Part shown: in pieces, positions 36,680 through 45,943 of the stretch
How positions within the stretch are numbered: the first letter of the stretch is position 1
How the letters are laid out: each line of letters opens with the position of its first letter
Source of the DNA: Streptomyces thermolilacinus SPC6
Lineage (GTDB): Bacteria > Actinomycetota > Actinomycetes > Streptomycetales > Streptomycetaceae
Assembly (NCBI RefSeq): GCF_000478605.2
Contig: NZ_ASHX02000001.1
Coordinates: forward strand, 3,263,895 to 3,327,894
Direction: 5' to 3'
DNA: 64,000 nt
Notes under the pieces: generated by a model
What the model was told of the DNA's origin: nothing
Seen by the model: the letters and a program-made list of their open reading frames with translations, nothing else
The model's database searches: none
Translations under genes and position numbers: made by a program

Positions 36680-37795
36680 CTAATCCTGGCGCGGTTGGCG
36701 CGGCGGACTCACCGTCGTGCGCGGCGGCCTGCGCTGCGACGACGTACGGACGATCAGCTCCGTCGGCATCACCTGCTCGACCGGCCGGTCGTGTTCGATG
36801 CCCTCGATCGCGTCGATGAGCAACTGCACCACGGCGGTGCCGATCCGGCGGGGCTTCAGCGACAGTGTGGTGATCGGCGGCTCGGTCGTGGCGTACACGG
36901 TGGACTCGCTGCAGCAGACGAGCAGCAGGTCGTCGGGGACGCGCAGCCCGTACCGGCGCGCGGCGGCCAGCAGGTCCGTGCCGTTCGGGTCGAACAGCCC
37001 GTACACGGCGTCCGGGCGGTCGGGGCGGGCCAGTAACCGGTCCGCGGCGACGGCGCCGGCGCATGGATCGTGGGCCGGGTATGCCTCGTACACGGGGTCC
37101 TGACCCACGCGTTCGCACCAGTTGAGGTACGCCGTGGTGGACAGGCGTGTGTACGTGTCCGTGGTGGTGCCGGTGAGCAGGCCGATCCGGCGGGCGCCGG
37201 CCTCGGCGAGGTGGTCGAGGATGCCGAGGACGGCCGCCTCGTGGTCGTTGTCCACCCAGGCCGTGACCGGAAGCGATCCGGCGGGGCGCCCGTCGGAGAC
37301 GACCGGCAGGCCCTGGCGGACGAGTTCGGTGACGACGGGGTCGTGGTCGGACGGGTCGATGACCACCGTGCCGTCGAGGGCCACGTTCGACCAGACGTCG
37401 GCCGGGCTTCGGCGTGAGGTGGCGGGCAGGATGACGAGGGCGTAGCCCCGGGCGAGTGCCGCGGAGGTGGCCGCTCTCGCCATCTCGGCGAAGTATGCGA
37501 ACTCGGTGAAGGTGAAAGGTTCATCCCCGTAGGTCGTCACGGTCAGGCCGATGAGGCCCGACTTGCCGGTACGGAGCGTGCGGGCGGCCGCGGAGGGCCG
37601 GTAGCCCAGCCGGTCGGCGACCTCGCGGACGTGGCGGCGGGTGGCGTCCGGGAGCCGGCCCTTGCCGTTGAGCGCGTCGGAGACAGTCGTGATGGAGACG
37701 CCGGCCGCGGCGGCCACATCCCGGATGCCCGCGCGCCCTTGCCGGCTCCCCCGGGTCTGTGCCCGGCTCACCTGGTGCTTCCCTGCTGCTGTCAT
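36680..37795 (-). CDS. LacI family transcriptional regulator
   Basis: 371 aa. The HTH and hinge (22-75) read GIRDVAAAAGVSITTVSDALNG then DRLGYRPSAAARTLRTGKSG. The periplasmic-binding fold follows, with VVIDPSDHDPVV and TAWVDNDHEAAVLGILDHL. It ends in an Arg/Pro tail. No sugar operon is adjacent, so target and inducer are unknown. A TACTAT box ends nine bases before ATG, giving an almost leaderless mRNA. Confidence 0.92.
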   Translation of the reverse strand: MTAAGKHQVSRAQTRGSRQGRAGIRDVAAAAGVSITTVSDALNGKGRLPDATRRHVREVADRLGYRPSAAARTLRTGKSGLIGLTVTTYGDEPFTFTEFAYFAEMARAATSAALARGYALVILPATSRRSPADVWSNVALDGTVVIDPSDHDPVVTELVRQGLPVVSDGRPAGSLPVTAWVDNDHEAAVLGILDHLAEAGARRIGLLTGTTTDTYTRLSTTAYLNWCERVGQDPVYEAYPAHDPCAGAVAADRLLARPDRPDAVYGLFDPNGTDLLAAARRYGLRVPDDLLLVCCSESTVYATTEPPITTLSLKPRRIGTAVVQLLIDAIEGIEHDRPVEQVMPTELIVRTSSQRRPPRTTVSPPRQPRQD

Positions 37796-38188
37796 GGCGT
37801 GCCGATAGTAGGCGGACGGCGACGGAGCGCGACGGACGCATATTCAGGCGTTGACAGGCACGTTTCTGCAAGGTCCACAGGGTCCAATCACATCGAAACC
37901 CAAGGAAGCCAGCGGGTTATTCGATGGGTTGGCGGTTGTCCACGCGCATAGTCCAGGTGGCTGGACGGCGAGAGGGCCAGCCTTCAACTCACCTCTACGG
38001 GGGACGCGCGCCACGGCGCGAGCCACCCGCGTGCGCCAGGGCGGCGCGCGCCCCCCGGTGGTGGGTGGCAAGAACCGATCCCCGAACCGGCGCCTCCCGG
38101 GCATCGGGGTCAGTGGGCCATTCGCATGAGCGCGGAATCCTCATAAGGTGTGCAGTATCCGTGGGACATACGGTCGAGGAGGACCACA
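37796..38188. other. lacI/hisC intergenic region
   Basis: 393 bp. The left third is AT-richer and holds the LacI promoter. The middle (37998-38065) is very GC-rich with inverted repeats around GCGCGCC and GCCACCC/GGGTGGC. The right end has the hisC promoter area (CATAAGGTGTGCAGTAT) and GGAGGA ribosome site. I looked for a tRNA around 38041-38100 and do not find one. Confidence 0.5.
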
Positions 38189-39274
38189 GTGAGCGAGACA
38201 AGCCCCAAGCTGCGCGCCGTGCTGGACAACATCCCCACCTACAAGCCGGGGAAGCCGGCCGCCGCCGCCGAAGGCCGCGTTGCGTACAAGCTGTCCTCCA
38301 ACGAGAACCCGTATCCGCCGCTGCCGGGGGTCATGGAGAAGGCGCTGGCCGCGGCGGCGAACCTCAACCGCTACCCCGACCTGGCGTGCACGGAGCTGAT
38401 GAACGAGCTGGCCGAGCGCTTCGGGGTGCCGGTGACGCACCTGGCGACCGGTACGGGCTCGGTGGGCATCGCCCAGTCGCTGGTGCAGTCCACGGCCGGC
38501 CCGGGCGACGAGGTGATGTTCGCCTGGAGGTCCTTCGAGGCTTACCCGATCGTCACGCAGATCGCGGGTGCCACGCCCGTCATGGTCCCGCTCACCGAGG
38601 ACGGCACCCACGACCTCGACGCGATGGCCGAGGCGATCACCGAGCGCACGCGCCTGATCTTCGTCTGCAACCCCAACAACCCCACGGGCACCGTGGTGCA
38701 CCGGGAGGAGCTGGAGCGCTTCCTGGACCGGGTGCCGTCGGACATCCTGATCGTCCTGGACGAGGCGTACATCGAGTTCATCCGGGACAGCGAGGTGCCC
38801 AACGGCATCGACCTCTACCGGGACCGGCCGAACGTGGCGGTGCTGCGCACCTTCTCCAAGGCGTACGGCCTGGCGGGCATGCGGGTCGGCTTCGCCATCG
38901 CGCACGAGCCGGTCGCGGCCGCGCTGCGGAAGACCGCCGTGCCGTTCGGCGTCACGCAGGTCGCGCAGGACGCGGCGGTGGCATCCCTGCGCGCCGAGGA
39001 CGAGCTGCTGGGCCGGGTCGGCTCGCTGGTGAGCGAGCGCACGCGGGTGGTCGAGGCGCTGGCGGCCCAGGGCTGGGAGCTGCCGGTGACGCAGGCCAAC
39101 TTCGTGTGGCTGCCGCTGGGCGAGCTGTCCGGTGAGTTCACCGCCGCCTGCGAGGAGGCCGGGGTCGTGGTGCGCCCGTTCGCCCCCGACGGCGTCCGGG
39201 TGACGATCGGCGAGGTCGAGGCGAACGACATCTTCCTGCGGACGGCCGAGGCGTTCCGCAAGGAGAAGTTCTGA
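38189..39274 (+). CDS. hisC: Histidinol-phosphate/aromatic aminotransferase
   Basis: 361 aa. Class I/II PLP aminotransferase. [15 protein letters not shown] (substrate loop), [15 protein letters not shown] and the PLP lysine in [14 protein letters not shown] are all present. Standing alone outside a his operon, it is likely the second, broad or aromatic (PatA-type) copy rather than the his-operon enzyme. GTG start with GAGGAGG six bases upstream. Confidence 0.9.
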   Translation: MSETSPKLRAVLDNIPTYKPGKPAAAAEGRVAYKLSSNENPYPPLPGVMEKALAAAANLNRYPDLACTELMNELAERFGVPVTHLATGTGSVGIAQSLVQSTAGPGDEVMFAWRSFEAYPIVTQIAGATPVMVPLTEDGTHDLDAMAEAITERTRLIFVCNPNNPTGTVVHREELERFLDRVPSDILIVLDEAYIEFIRDSEVPNGIDLYRDRPNVAVLRTFSKAYGLAGMRVGFAIAHEPVAAALRKTAVPFGVTQVAQDAAVASLRAEDELLGRVGSLVSERTRVVEALAAQGWELPVTQANFVWLPLGELSGEFTAACEEAGVVVRPFAPDGVRVTIGEVEANDIFLRTAEAFRKEKF

Positions 39275-39355
39275 CCGGCGCGGACCGGCGCCGCCGTCGG
39301 CTGTGCGATGGCGCCGCCGCGCCGGTCTGAGGCGGTCGGCGCGGATGACTAAGTG

Positions 39356-39386
39356 AACCCCCGCGAGTGATTCACTCGCGGGGGTT
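39356..39386 (+). terminator. Terminator after hisC
   Basis: A 14-bp stem AACCCCCGCGAGTG and its complement with a three-base tip, followed by TTCGCG. Confidence 0.8.
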
Positions 39387-39482
39387 TCGCGTTCAACAAA
39401 GCGTTGACCATTCGAGGGGCGGGCCGCCAGGGGGGACCCCCCTGCGAACTGCGGATTTCGTGTGAGTCATAATTGCTTGTGA

Positions 39483-39500
39483 TTGTGAACGCATTCACAA
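39483..39500. promoter_or_regulatory. Rex operator of the cyd operon
   Basis: The near-palindrome TTGTGAACGCATTCACAA (symmetric apart from the central bases) fits the streptomycete Rex site. In S. coelicolor the NADH/NAD redox sensor Rex represses cydABCD. It lies just downstream of a CATAAT -10 candidate, placed to block transcription. Confidence 0.88.
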
Positions 39501-39602
39501 GCGCGCGTGGTTCCTCCCAAGATCGACCGGAATCGGCGGGCGAAGGAAAGGCCATGGGGCCATGGGGCCACAGGGCTGCTAGGCCGTAAGGAGAAGATCG
39601 TC

Positions 39603-41108
39603 GTGGACCTGGCTCTGGCGCCAGAGACGCTGGCGCGGTGGCAGTTCGGTATCACCACCGTCTACCACTTCCTCTTCGTCCCTCTGACCATCTCACTCGC
39701 CGCGCTCACCGCCGGTCTCCAGACCGCGTGGGTGCGCACCGACAACGAGAAGTACCTCAGGGCCACCAAGTTCTGGGGCAAGCTCTTCCTGATCAACATC
39801 GCGATGGGCGTCGTCACCGGCATCGTGCAGGAGTTCCAGTTCGGCATGAACTGGTCGGACTACTCGCGGTTCGTCGGTGACGTCTTCGGCGCGCCGCTCG
39901 CCCTCGAGGCGCTGATCGCCTTCTTCTTCGAATCGACCTTCATCGGCCTGTGGATCTTCGGCTGGGACAAGCTGCCCAAGCGCGTCCACCTCGCCTGCAT
40001 ATGGATGGTGTCGCTCGGCACCGTCCTCTCCGCCTACTTCATCCTGGCCGCCAACTCCTGGATGCAGCACCCGGTCGGCTACCGGATCGACAAGGAGTCG
40101 GGCCGGGCCGAGCTGACCGACTTCTGGGCCGTGCTGAGCCAGAACACCACCCTCACCCAGGTCTTCCACACCATGACCGCCGCCTTCCTGACCGGTGGGG
40201 CCTTCATGGTCGGCATCGCCGCCTTCCACCTGGCCCGGCGCAGGCACATCCCGGTGATGAGGACATCGCTGCGGCTCGGCCTGGTCACCGTGGTCGTCGC
40301 GGGCCTGCTGACCGCCGTCAGCGGTGACCTGCTCGGCAAGGTCATGTACAAGCAGCAGCCCATGAAGATGGCTGCCGCCGAGGCGCTGTGGGACGGCGAG
40401 GCCCCCGCCCCGTTCTCCGTCTTCGCCTACGGCGACGTCGACGAGGGCCACAACAAGGTCGCCATCGAGATCCCCGGTCTGCTGTCCTTCCTCGCCAACG
40501 ACGACTTCTCCTCCTACGTCCCCGGCATCAACGACACGAACAAGGCGATGCAGGAGAAGCACGGGCCCGGTGACTACCGGCCCAACATCCCCGTCGCCTA
40601 CTGGTCGTTCCGCTGGATGATCGGCTTCGGCATGGCCTCCTTCGGCCTCGGCCTCCTCGGGCTGTGGCTGACCCGCAAGAGGTTCCTCCTGCCCAAGGCG
40701 CTGCGCGTCGGTGACGACGAGGTGCCCTACCTGGTCCTCCTCAGCAAGCCCCTCAGCCACCGGCTGACCAGGCTGTACTGGCTCGTCGCCCTGTGGACGC
40801 TGGCCTTCCCGCTGATAGCCAGCTCCTGGGGATGGATCTTCACCGAGATGGGCCGCCAGCCCTGGGTCGTGTACGGCGTGCTGCGCACCCGCGACGCCGT
40901 CTCCCCCGGTGTCTCCCAGGCCGAGGTCATCACCTCGATGACCGTCTTCACCCTCCTCTACGCGGTGCTCGCCGTGATCGAGTTCAGGCTGCTCGTGAAG
41001 TACGCGAAGGCCGGTCCCCCGGAGCTCACCGAGGCCGATCTCAACCCGCCCACCCGGATCGGGGGCCACGACCGTGACCCCGACCACCCCATGGCCTTCT
41101 CGTACTGA
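39603..41108 (+). CDS. cydA: Cytochrome bd ubiquinol/menaquinol oxidase subunit I
   Basis: 501 aa. It begins LALAPETLARWQFGITTVYHFLFVPLTI, with the conserved His haem ligand (YHFLF) and the other ligand region (VFHTMTAAFLTGG). The quinol Q-loop (EIPGLLSFLANDDF) is the short form. GTG 39603 follows AAGGAGAAG; an earlier in-frame start at 39507 lies upstream of that site and was rejected. It is a high-affinity terminal oxidase for low oxygen, under Rex control. Confidence 0.96.
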   Translation: MDLALAPETLARWQFGITTVYHFLFVPLTISLAALTAGLQTAWVRTDNEKYLRATKFWGKLFLINIAMGVVTGIVQEFQFGMNWSDYSRFVGDVFGAPLALEALIAFFFESTFIGLWIFGWDKLPKRVHLACIWMVSLGTVLSAYFILAANSWMQHPVGYRIDKESGRAELTDFWAVLSQNTTLTQVFHTMTAAFLTGGAFMVGIAAFHLARRRHIPVMRTSLRLGLVTVVVAGLLTAVSGDLLGKVMYKQQPMKMAAAEALWDGEAPAPFSVFAYGDVDEGHNKVAIEIPGLLSFLANDDFSSYVPGINDTNKAMQEKHGPGDYRPNIPVAYWSFRWMIGFGMASFGLGLLGLWLTRKRFLLPKALRVGDDEVPYLVLLSKPLSHRLTRLYWLVALWTLAFPLIASSWGWIFTEMGRQPWVVYGVLRTRDAVSPGVSQAEVITSMTVFTLLYAVLAVIEFRLLVKYAKAGPPELTEADLNPPTRIGGHDRDPDHPMAFSY

Positions 41109-41124
41109 GGAAGGGGAGCGAGGC

Positions 41125-42126
41125 ATGGAACTCCACACCGTCTGGTTCGTCCTGATAGCCGTCCTGTGGACCGGTTACTTCTTCCTGGAGGGCTTCGACT
41201 TCGGCGTCGGCGTCCTCACCAAGCTCCTCGCCCGCGACCGGGTCGAGAAGCGCGTACTGATCAACACCATCGGCCCCGTCTGGGACGGCAACGAGGTGTG
41301 GCTCCTCACCGCGGGCGGAGCCACCTTCGCGGCCTTCCCCGACTGGTACGCCACGCTCTTCTCCGGCTTCTACCTGCCGTTCCTGGTCATCCTGTTCTGT
41401 CTGATCGTGCGCGGCGTCGCCTTCGAGTACCGGGCCAAGCGGCCCGAGCACCGCTGGCAGCACAACTGGGAGCAGGCCATCTTCTGGTGCTCGCTCATCC
41501 CCGCGGCGCTGTGGGGCGTGGCGTTCGGCAACATCGTGCGGGGCGTCGAGATAGACGCGTCGAAGGAGTACGTCGGCTCCCTCTTCGACCTGTTCAACCC
41601 GTACGCGCTGCTCGGCGGGCTGGTCACGCTGACGCTCTTCACCTTCCACGGGGCGGTGTTCACCGCGCTCAAGACCGTCGGCGACATCCGGGCGCGGGCG
41701 CGGAAGCTCGCGTGGAGGCTGGGTCTGCTGACCGCCGTCGTCGCACTCGCCTTCCTCACCTGGACGCAGACGTCACGCGGCGACGGGACGAGCCTGGTCG
41801 CGATGGGCGTCGCCGTGGTGGCGCTCGTCGGGGCGGTCGGCGCCATCAAGGCCGGGCGTGAGGGCTGGTCTTTCGCGCTGTCCGGCGTCACGATCGCCGC
41901 AGCGGTTGCCATGCTGTTCCTGACGCTCTTCCCGGACGTCATGCCGTCGTCGCTGAACCCGGACTGGAGTCTGACCGTGACCAACGCGGCGTCCAGCCCG
42001 TACACCCTGACGATCATGACCTGGTGCGCGGCGATCGCCACACCGGTCGTCCTCCTCTACCAGGGCTGGACGTACTGGGTGTTCCGCAAGCGCATCGGCA
42101 CACAGCACATCGCCAAAACCCACTAA
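41125..42126 (+). CDS. cydB: Cytochrome bd oxidase subunit II
   Basis: 333 aa with eight to nine helices. Signature WFVLIAVLWTGYFFLEGFDFGVGVL and INTIGPVWDGNEVWLLTAGGA. Sixteen bp after cydA with a GGAAGGGGAG ribosome site. Two parS sites follow, the second overlapping the start of cydCD. Confidence 0.96.
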   Translation: MELHTVWFVLIAVLWTGYFFLEGFDFGVGVLTKLLARDRVEKRVLINTIGPVWDGNEVWLLTAGGATFAAFPDWYATLFSGFYLPFLVILFCLIVRGVAFEYRAKRPEHRWQHNWEQAIFWCSLIPAALWGVAFGNIVRGVEIDASKEYVGSLFDLFNPYALLGGLVTLTLFTFHGAVFTALKTVGDIRARARKLAWRLGLLTAVVALAFLTWTQTSRGDGTSLVAMGVAVVALVGAVGAIKAGREGWSFALSGVTIAAAVAMLFLTLFPDVMPSSLNPDWSLTVTNAASSPYTLTIMTWCAAIATPVVLLYQGWTYWVFRKRIGTQHIAKTH

Positions 42127-42150
42127 GTCACCGGGCCTGGGGCGGGGGAT

Positions 42151-42164
42151 GTTTCACGTGAAAC
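42151..42164. other. parS centromere site (exact)
   Basis: Exact GTTTCACGTGAAAC in the cydB-cydCD gap, 62 bp before the next exact copy. Confidence 0.93.
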
Positions 42165-42210
42165 CGAGCCCGCCCACCAGGCCACCGGGCCCAGGCACCA
42201 CCGGCAGGGG

Positions 42211-45200
42211 ATGTTTCACGTGAAACCGATCGATCCGCGGCTTCTCAGGTACGCCCGGGCCACGCGCCTCTTCCTGCTGGCGGTGGTCCTCCTCGGCCTG
42301 GTCGGGGCGGCGCTGGTGGTCGCTCAGGCGATGCTCATCGCCGAGGTCGTCGTCGGCGCCTTCCAGCGCGGAACGGCCGTCGACGGCCTCACCCTGCCGC
42401 TGATCCTGCTTGGCGTGGTCGCCGTGGGCCGCGGACTGGTGTCCTGGCTGACCGAGCTGGCCGCCCACCGCGCCAGCGCGGCCGTCAAGTCCGAACTGCG
42501 TGCCCGGCTGCTGGAGCGGGCGGCCGCACTCGGCCCCGGCTGGCTGAGCGGCCAGCGGACCGGCTCCTTGGTGGCGCTCGCCACGCGGGGTGTGGACGCA
42601 CTGGACGACTACTTCGCCCGCTATCTGCCGCAGCTCGGTCTCGCCGTCGTCGTGCCGGTGGCCGTCCTCGTGCGGATCGTCACCGAGGACTGGGTGTCGG
42701 CGGCCATCATCGTCGTCACGCTGCCACTGATCCCCGTCTTCATGGTCCTCATCGGCTGGGCCACGCAGGCGCGCATGGACCGGCAGTGGAGGCTGCTGTC
42801 CCGGCTGTCCGGGCACTTCCTCGACGTGGTGGCCGGACTTCCCACCCTCAAGGTCTTCGGCCGGGCGAAGGCGCAGGCGGAGTCGATCCGCTCCATCACC
42901 GCGCAGTACCGGCGGGCCACCCTGCGCACCCTGCGGGTCGCGTTCCTGTCGTCGTTCGCGCTGGAGCTGCTGTCCACCCTGTCGGTGGCGCTGGTGGCCG
43001 TCGGTATCGGCATGCGCCTCGTCCACGGCACCCTCGACCTGTACACCGGCCTGGTCATCCTGATCCTCGCGCCCGAGGCATACCTGCCGCTGCGCCAGGT
43101 CGGCGCGCAGTACCACGCGGCGGCGGAGGGACTGTCGGCCGCCGAGGAGGTCTTCGCGGTCCTGGAGTCACCGGTGCGGGAGGCGGGGACGGAGGTGCTG
43201 CCCGAGGGCCCGGTGCGGATCGAGCTCGACACCGTGACCGTACGGCACGAGGGGCGCGCCGAGCCGTCGCTGGACCGGGCGTCGCTCGTGGTGGAGCCGG
43301 GCGAGACGGTCGCCCTGACCGGGCCGAGCGGTATCGGCAAGTCCACGCTGCTGGACATGGTGCTGGGATTCACCGCGCCGGACGCGGGCACCGTACGGGC
43401 GGGTGGCGTGGACGTCGCGGCGCTGGACCCGGAGCGGTGGCGGGAGCGGGTGGCCTGGGTGCCGCAGCGGCCGTACCTGTTCGCCGGGACGATCGCCGAG
43501 AACGTGCGCCTGGCGAGGCCCGACGCCGACGACGACGCCGTACGGGCGGCTCTGCGGGAGGCGGGCGCCGACTTCGTCGACGGGCTGCCGGACGGGACCG
43601 GCACGGTGCTCGGGGAGGACGGCGCCGGGCTGTCGGCGGGTCAGCGGCAGCGGCTCGCCCTGGCCAGGGCGTTCCTCGCCGACCGGCCCGTGGTGCTCCT
43701 CGACGAGCCGACCGCCGCGCTGGACGGGGCGACCGAGGCGGCCGTCGTGGAGGCGGTGCGCAGGCTCGCGGCCGGGCGGACCGTGCTGCTGGTCGTGCAC
43801 CGGCCGGCGCTGCTGGAGGTGGCGGACCGGGTGGTCGCGCTGCGGCCGGGCACGGTGGGGGCGTCTGGGGCGGGGGCGAGCGGCGCGGTGGCCGGTGCCG
43901 GGGGCGGGACGGCGGCGCCCGCGGTGATCGACGTCGGTACGGACATGGTCGATGACGCCTTCGGTGTCGTGGGCGGCCTGTACGGCGGCCAGTCCGCCGC
44001 CCGCCCGGACCGGACCGGGACCGAGCCCGTCGCCCCCGGCGCGGGTGGCCGCATCCTGGCCAGGGTCCGGGCGATGGCCGGTGAACTGCGGGGGCGGCTC
44101 GCGCTGGCGCTGCTGCTGGGCAGCCTCGCCCTCGCGTCGGCCGTCGGCCTGATGGCCGTGTCCGGCTGGCTGATCTCGCGGGCCTCCGAACAGCCGCCGA
44201 TCCTGCACCTGATGGTCGCCGTCACCGCGACCCGCGCCTTCGGCATCGGCCGGGCCGTGTTCCGGTACGCCGAGCGGCTCGTGTCGCACGACGCCGTCCT
44301 GCGCATGCTCGCCGATCTGCGGGTGGCCGTCTACCGGCGCCTGGAGCGCATCGCCCCGGCCGGGCTGCGCCGCACCCGCCACGGTGACCTGCTGTCGCGG
44401 CTGGTCTCCGACGTGGACGCCCTCCAGGACTACTGGCTCCGCTGGCTGCTGCCCGCAGGTACGGCCCTGCTGGTCGGCGCCGGGGCCGCCGGGTTCACGG
44501 CGTGGCTGCTGCCCGAGGCGGGCGCCGTCCTCGCGGCCGGGCTGCTCGTGGCGGGCGTCGCCGTCCCGGTGCTGGGCGGTGCCGTCGCCCGGCGCGCCGA
44601 GCAGCGGCTCGCCCCGGCGCGGGGCGCCCTCGCCGCCCGGGTGGTGGACCTGCTGCGCGGCTGCGCCGAGCTGACGGTGGCCGGTGCGCTGCGGAGCCGT
44701 ATCGCACAGGCCAAGGAGGCGGACGGGACGCTCACCCGGATCGCCGCGCGCCAGTCCGCCGCGACGGCCCTGGGCGGCGGGCTCATCGCGCTGGCGACCG
44801 GGCTGACGGTGACCGCGGCCGCGCTGGTGGGCGCCCAGGCCGTGCGGGACGGGCGGCTCGACGGGGTGGCCCTCGCGGTGGTCGTGCTGACCCCGCTCGC
44901 CGCGTTCGAGGCCGTGGCCGGGATGCCGCTGGCCGTGCAGTACCGGCAGCGGGTGCGGCGCAGCGCCGAGCGGGTCTTCGAGGTGCTCGACGCGCCCGCC
45001 CCGGTGACCGAGCCCGAGCGGCCCGCTGCCGCGCCCGAGAGCCCCTTCCCGCTGGAGCTGCGCGGGGTCGCCGCCCGGCACCCCGAACAGGACCGGGACG
45101 CCCTCGTCTCGTTCGACCTTCGCCTGGACCGGGGACGGCGGGTGGCCGTCGTCGGCGCGTCCGGGGCGGGCAAGACGACGCTGGCGCAGGTGCTGCTGCG

Positions 45201-45792
45201 GTTCGTGGAGGTCGGGTCGGGCGCGTACCGGATCGGCGGCGTCGACGCGACGGCGCTCGACGGGGACGACGTACGCCGGTTCGTCGGGCTGTGCGCCCAG
45301 GACGCCCACCTCTTCGACAGCACCATCCGCGAGAACCTGCGGCTGGCCAGGACCGGCGCGGACGACGACGAGCTGCGCGCGGCGCTGGCCGAGGCGCGGC
45401 TCCTGGAGTGGGTCGAGGCGCTGCCGGACGGCCTGGACACGCTGGTCGGCGAGCACGGGGCGCGGCTCTCCGGCGGGCAGAGGCAGCGGCTGGCGCTGGC
45501 CCGGGCGCTCCTCGCGGACTTCCCGGTGCTGGTCCTGGACGAGCCCGCCGAACACCTCGACCTGGCCACTGCCGACGCGCTCACCGAGGACCTGCTGCGG
45601 GCGACACGGGGCCGCACCACGGTGCTCATCACGCACCGGCTGCGCGGGCTCGACGCGGTGGACGAGGTCGTCGTCCTCGCGGACGGGCGGGTCGCGCAGC
45701 GGGGGCCGTACGAGGAGCTGATCGCCGCCGAGGGGCCGCTGCGGCGGATGTGGGAGCGGGAGCGGTCGGCGGACCTGCGCCTCGGCGCTTAG
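42211..45792 (+). CDS. cydCD: Fused CydD-CydC ABC transporter
   Basis: 1193 aa. Two complete ABC half-transporters in one chain. The CydD part has six helices then a nucleotide domain with GPSGIGKST (about 370) and LSAGQRQRLALARAF. A Gly/Ala linker follows (near 550-600). The CydC part has GASGAGKTT (about 985) and LSGGQRQRLALARAL. It exports thiols/haem needed to assemble cytochrome bd. Separate in E. coli, fused in streptomycetes. The ATG, and codons for FHVK, are a parS site. Confidence 0.95.
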   Translation: MFHVKPIDPRLLRYARATRLFLLAVVLLGLVGAALVVAQAMLIAEVVVGAFQRGTAVDGLTLPLILLGVVAVGRGLVSWLTELAAHRASAAVKSELRARLLERAAALGPGWLSGQRTGSLVALATRGVDALDDYFARYLPQLGLAVVVPVAVLVRIVTEDWVSAAIIVVTLPLIPVFMVLIGWATQARMDRQWRLLSRLSGHFLDVVAGLPTLKVFGRAKAQAESIRSITAQYRRATLRTLRVAFLSSFALELLSTLSVALVAVGIGMRLVHGTLDLYTGLVILILAPEAYLPLRQVGAQYHAAAEGLSAAEEVFAVLESPVREAGTEVLPEGPVRIELDTVTVRHEGRAEPSLDRASLVVEPGETVALTGPSGIGKSTLLDMVLGFTAPDAGTVRAGGVDVAALDPERWRERVAWVPQRPYLFAGTIAENVRLARPDADDDAVRAALREAGADFVDGLPDGTGTVLGEDGAGLSAGQRQRLALARAFLADRPVVLLDEPTAALDGATEAAVVEAVRRLAAGRTVLLVVHRPALLEVADRVVALRPGTVGASGAGASGAVAGAGGGTAAPAVIDVGTDMVDDAFGVVGGLYGGQSAARPDRTGTEPVAPGAGGRILARVRAMAGELRGRLALALLLGSLALASAVGLMAVSGWLISRASEQPPILHLMVAVTATRAFGIGRAVFRYAERLVSHDAVLRMLADLRVAVYRRLERIAPAGLRRTRHGDLLSRLVSDVDALQDYWLRWLLPAGTALLVGAGAAGFTAWLLPEAGAVLAAGLLVAGVAVPVLGGAVARRAEQRLAPARGALAARVVDLLRGCAELTVAGALRSRIAQAKEADGTLTRIAARQSAATALGGGLIALATGLTVTAAALVGAQAVRDGRLDGVALAVVVLTPLAAFEAVAGMPLAVQYRQRVRRSAERVFEVLDAPAPVTEPERPAAAPESPFPLELRGVAARHPEQDRDALVSFDLRLDRGRRVAVVGASGAGKTTLAQVLLRFVEVGSGAYRIGGVDATALDGDDVRRFVGLCAQDAHLFDSTIRENLRLARTGADDDELRAALAEARLLEWVEALPDGLDTLVGEHGARLSGGQRQRLALARALLADFPVLVLDEPAEHLDLATADALTEDLLRATRGRTTVLITHRLRGLDAVDEVVVLADGRVAQRGPYEELIAAEGPLRRMWERERSADLRLGA
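42213..42226. other. parS centromere site (exact) overlapping the cydCD start codon
   Basis: Exact GTTTCACGTGAAAC beginning at the G of the ATG and encoding Phe-His-Val-Lys. No ordinary ribosome site precedes it except GGCAGGGG. Confidence 0.93.
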
Positions 45793-45943
45793 GCGGAGAC
45801 GCGGACGCGGCCTGTGGGCCGTTGGGAAGGGGCGGGGTGTCGGCCTGTCGGCCGTTCCGGTGTCGGCCGGTCGGCGCGGCGTGGGCCGGTCGGCGGTACG
45901 GCCGTACACCGGACGGCGGTACGGCGGCGGGCGGGGCGTCGAG

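Larger units (their letters stand above)
39275..39602. other. hisC/cydA intergenic region
   Basis: 328 bp. It contains the hisC terminator, a -10-like CATAAT at 39468-39473, the Rex operator at 39483-39500 and an about 100-base leader of cydA with AAGGAG before its GTG. Confidence 0.7.

Noticed and set aside
38041..38105. Possible tRNA (AACCGATCCCCGAACCGG resembles a T-arm)
   Set aside because: No acceptor or anticodon stem can be paired on either strand.
45806..45905. Regular tandem repeat of CGGCCTGTCGGCC-like units
   Set aside because: Spacing is irregular and the units diverge; probably compositional.
45792..45943. c-di-AMP (ydaO) riboswitch before the M23 peptidase
   Set aside because: The gap is short, repeat-rich and lacks the conserved aptamer blocks.
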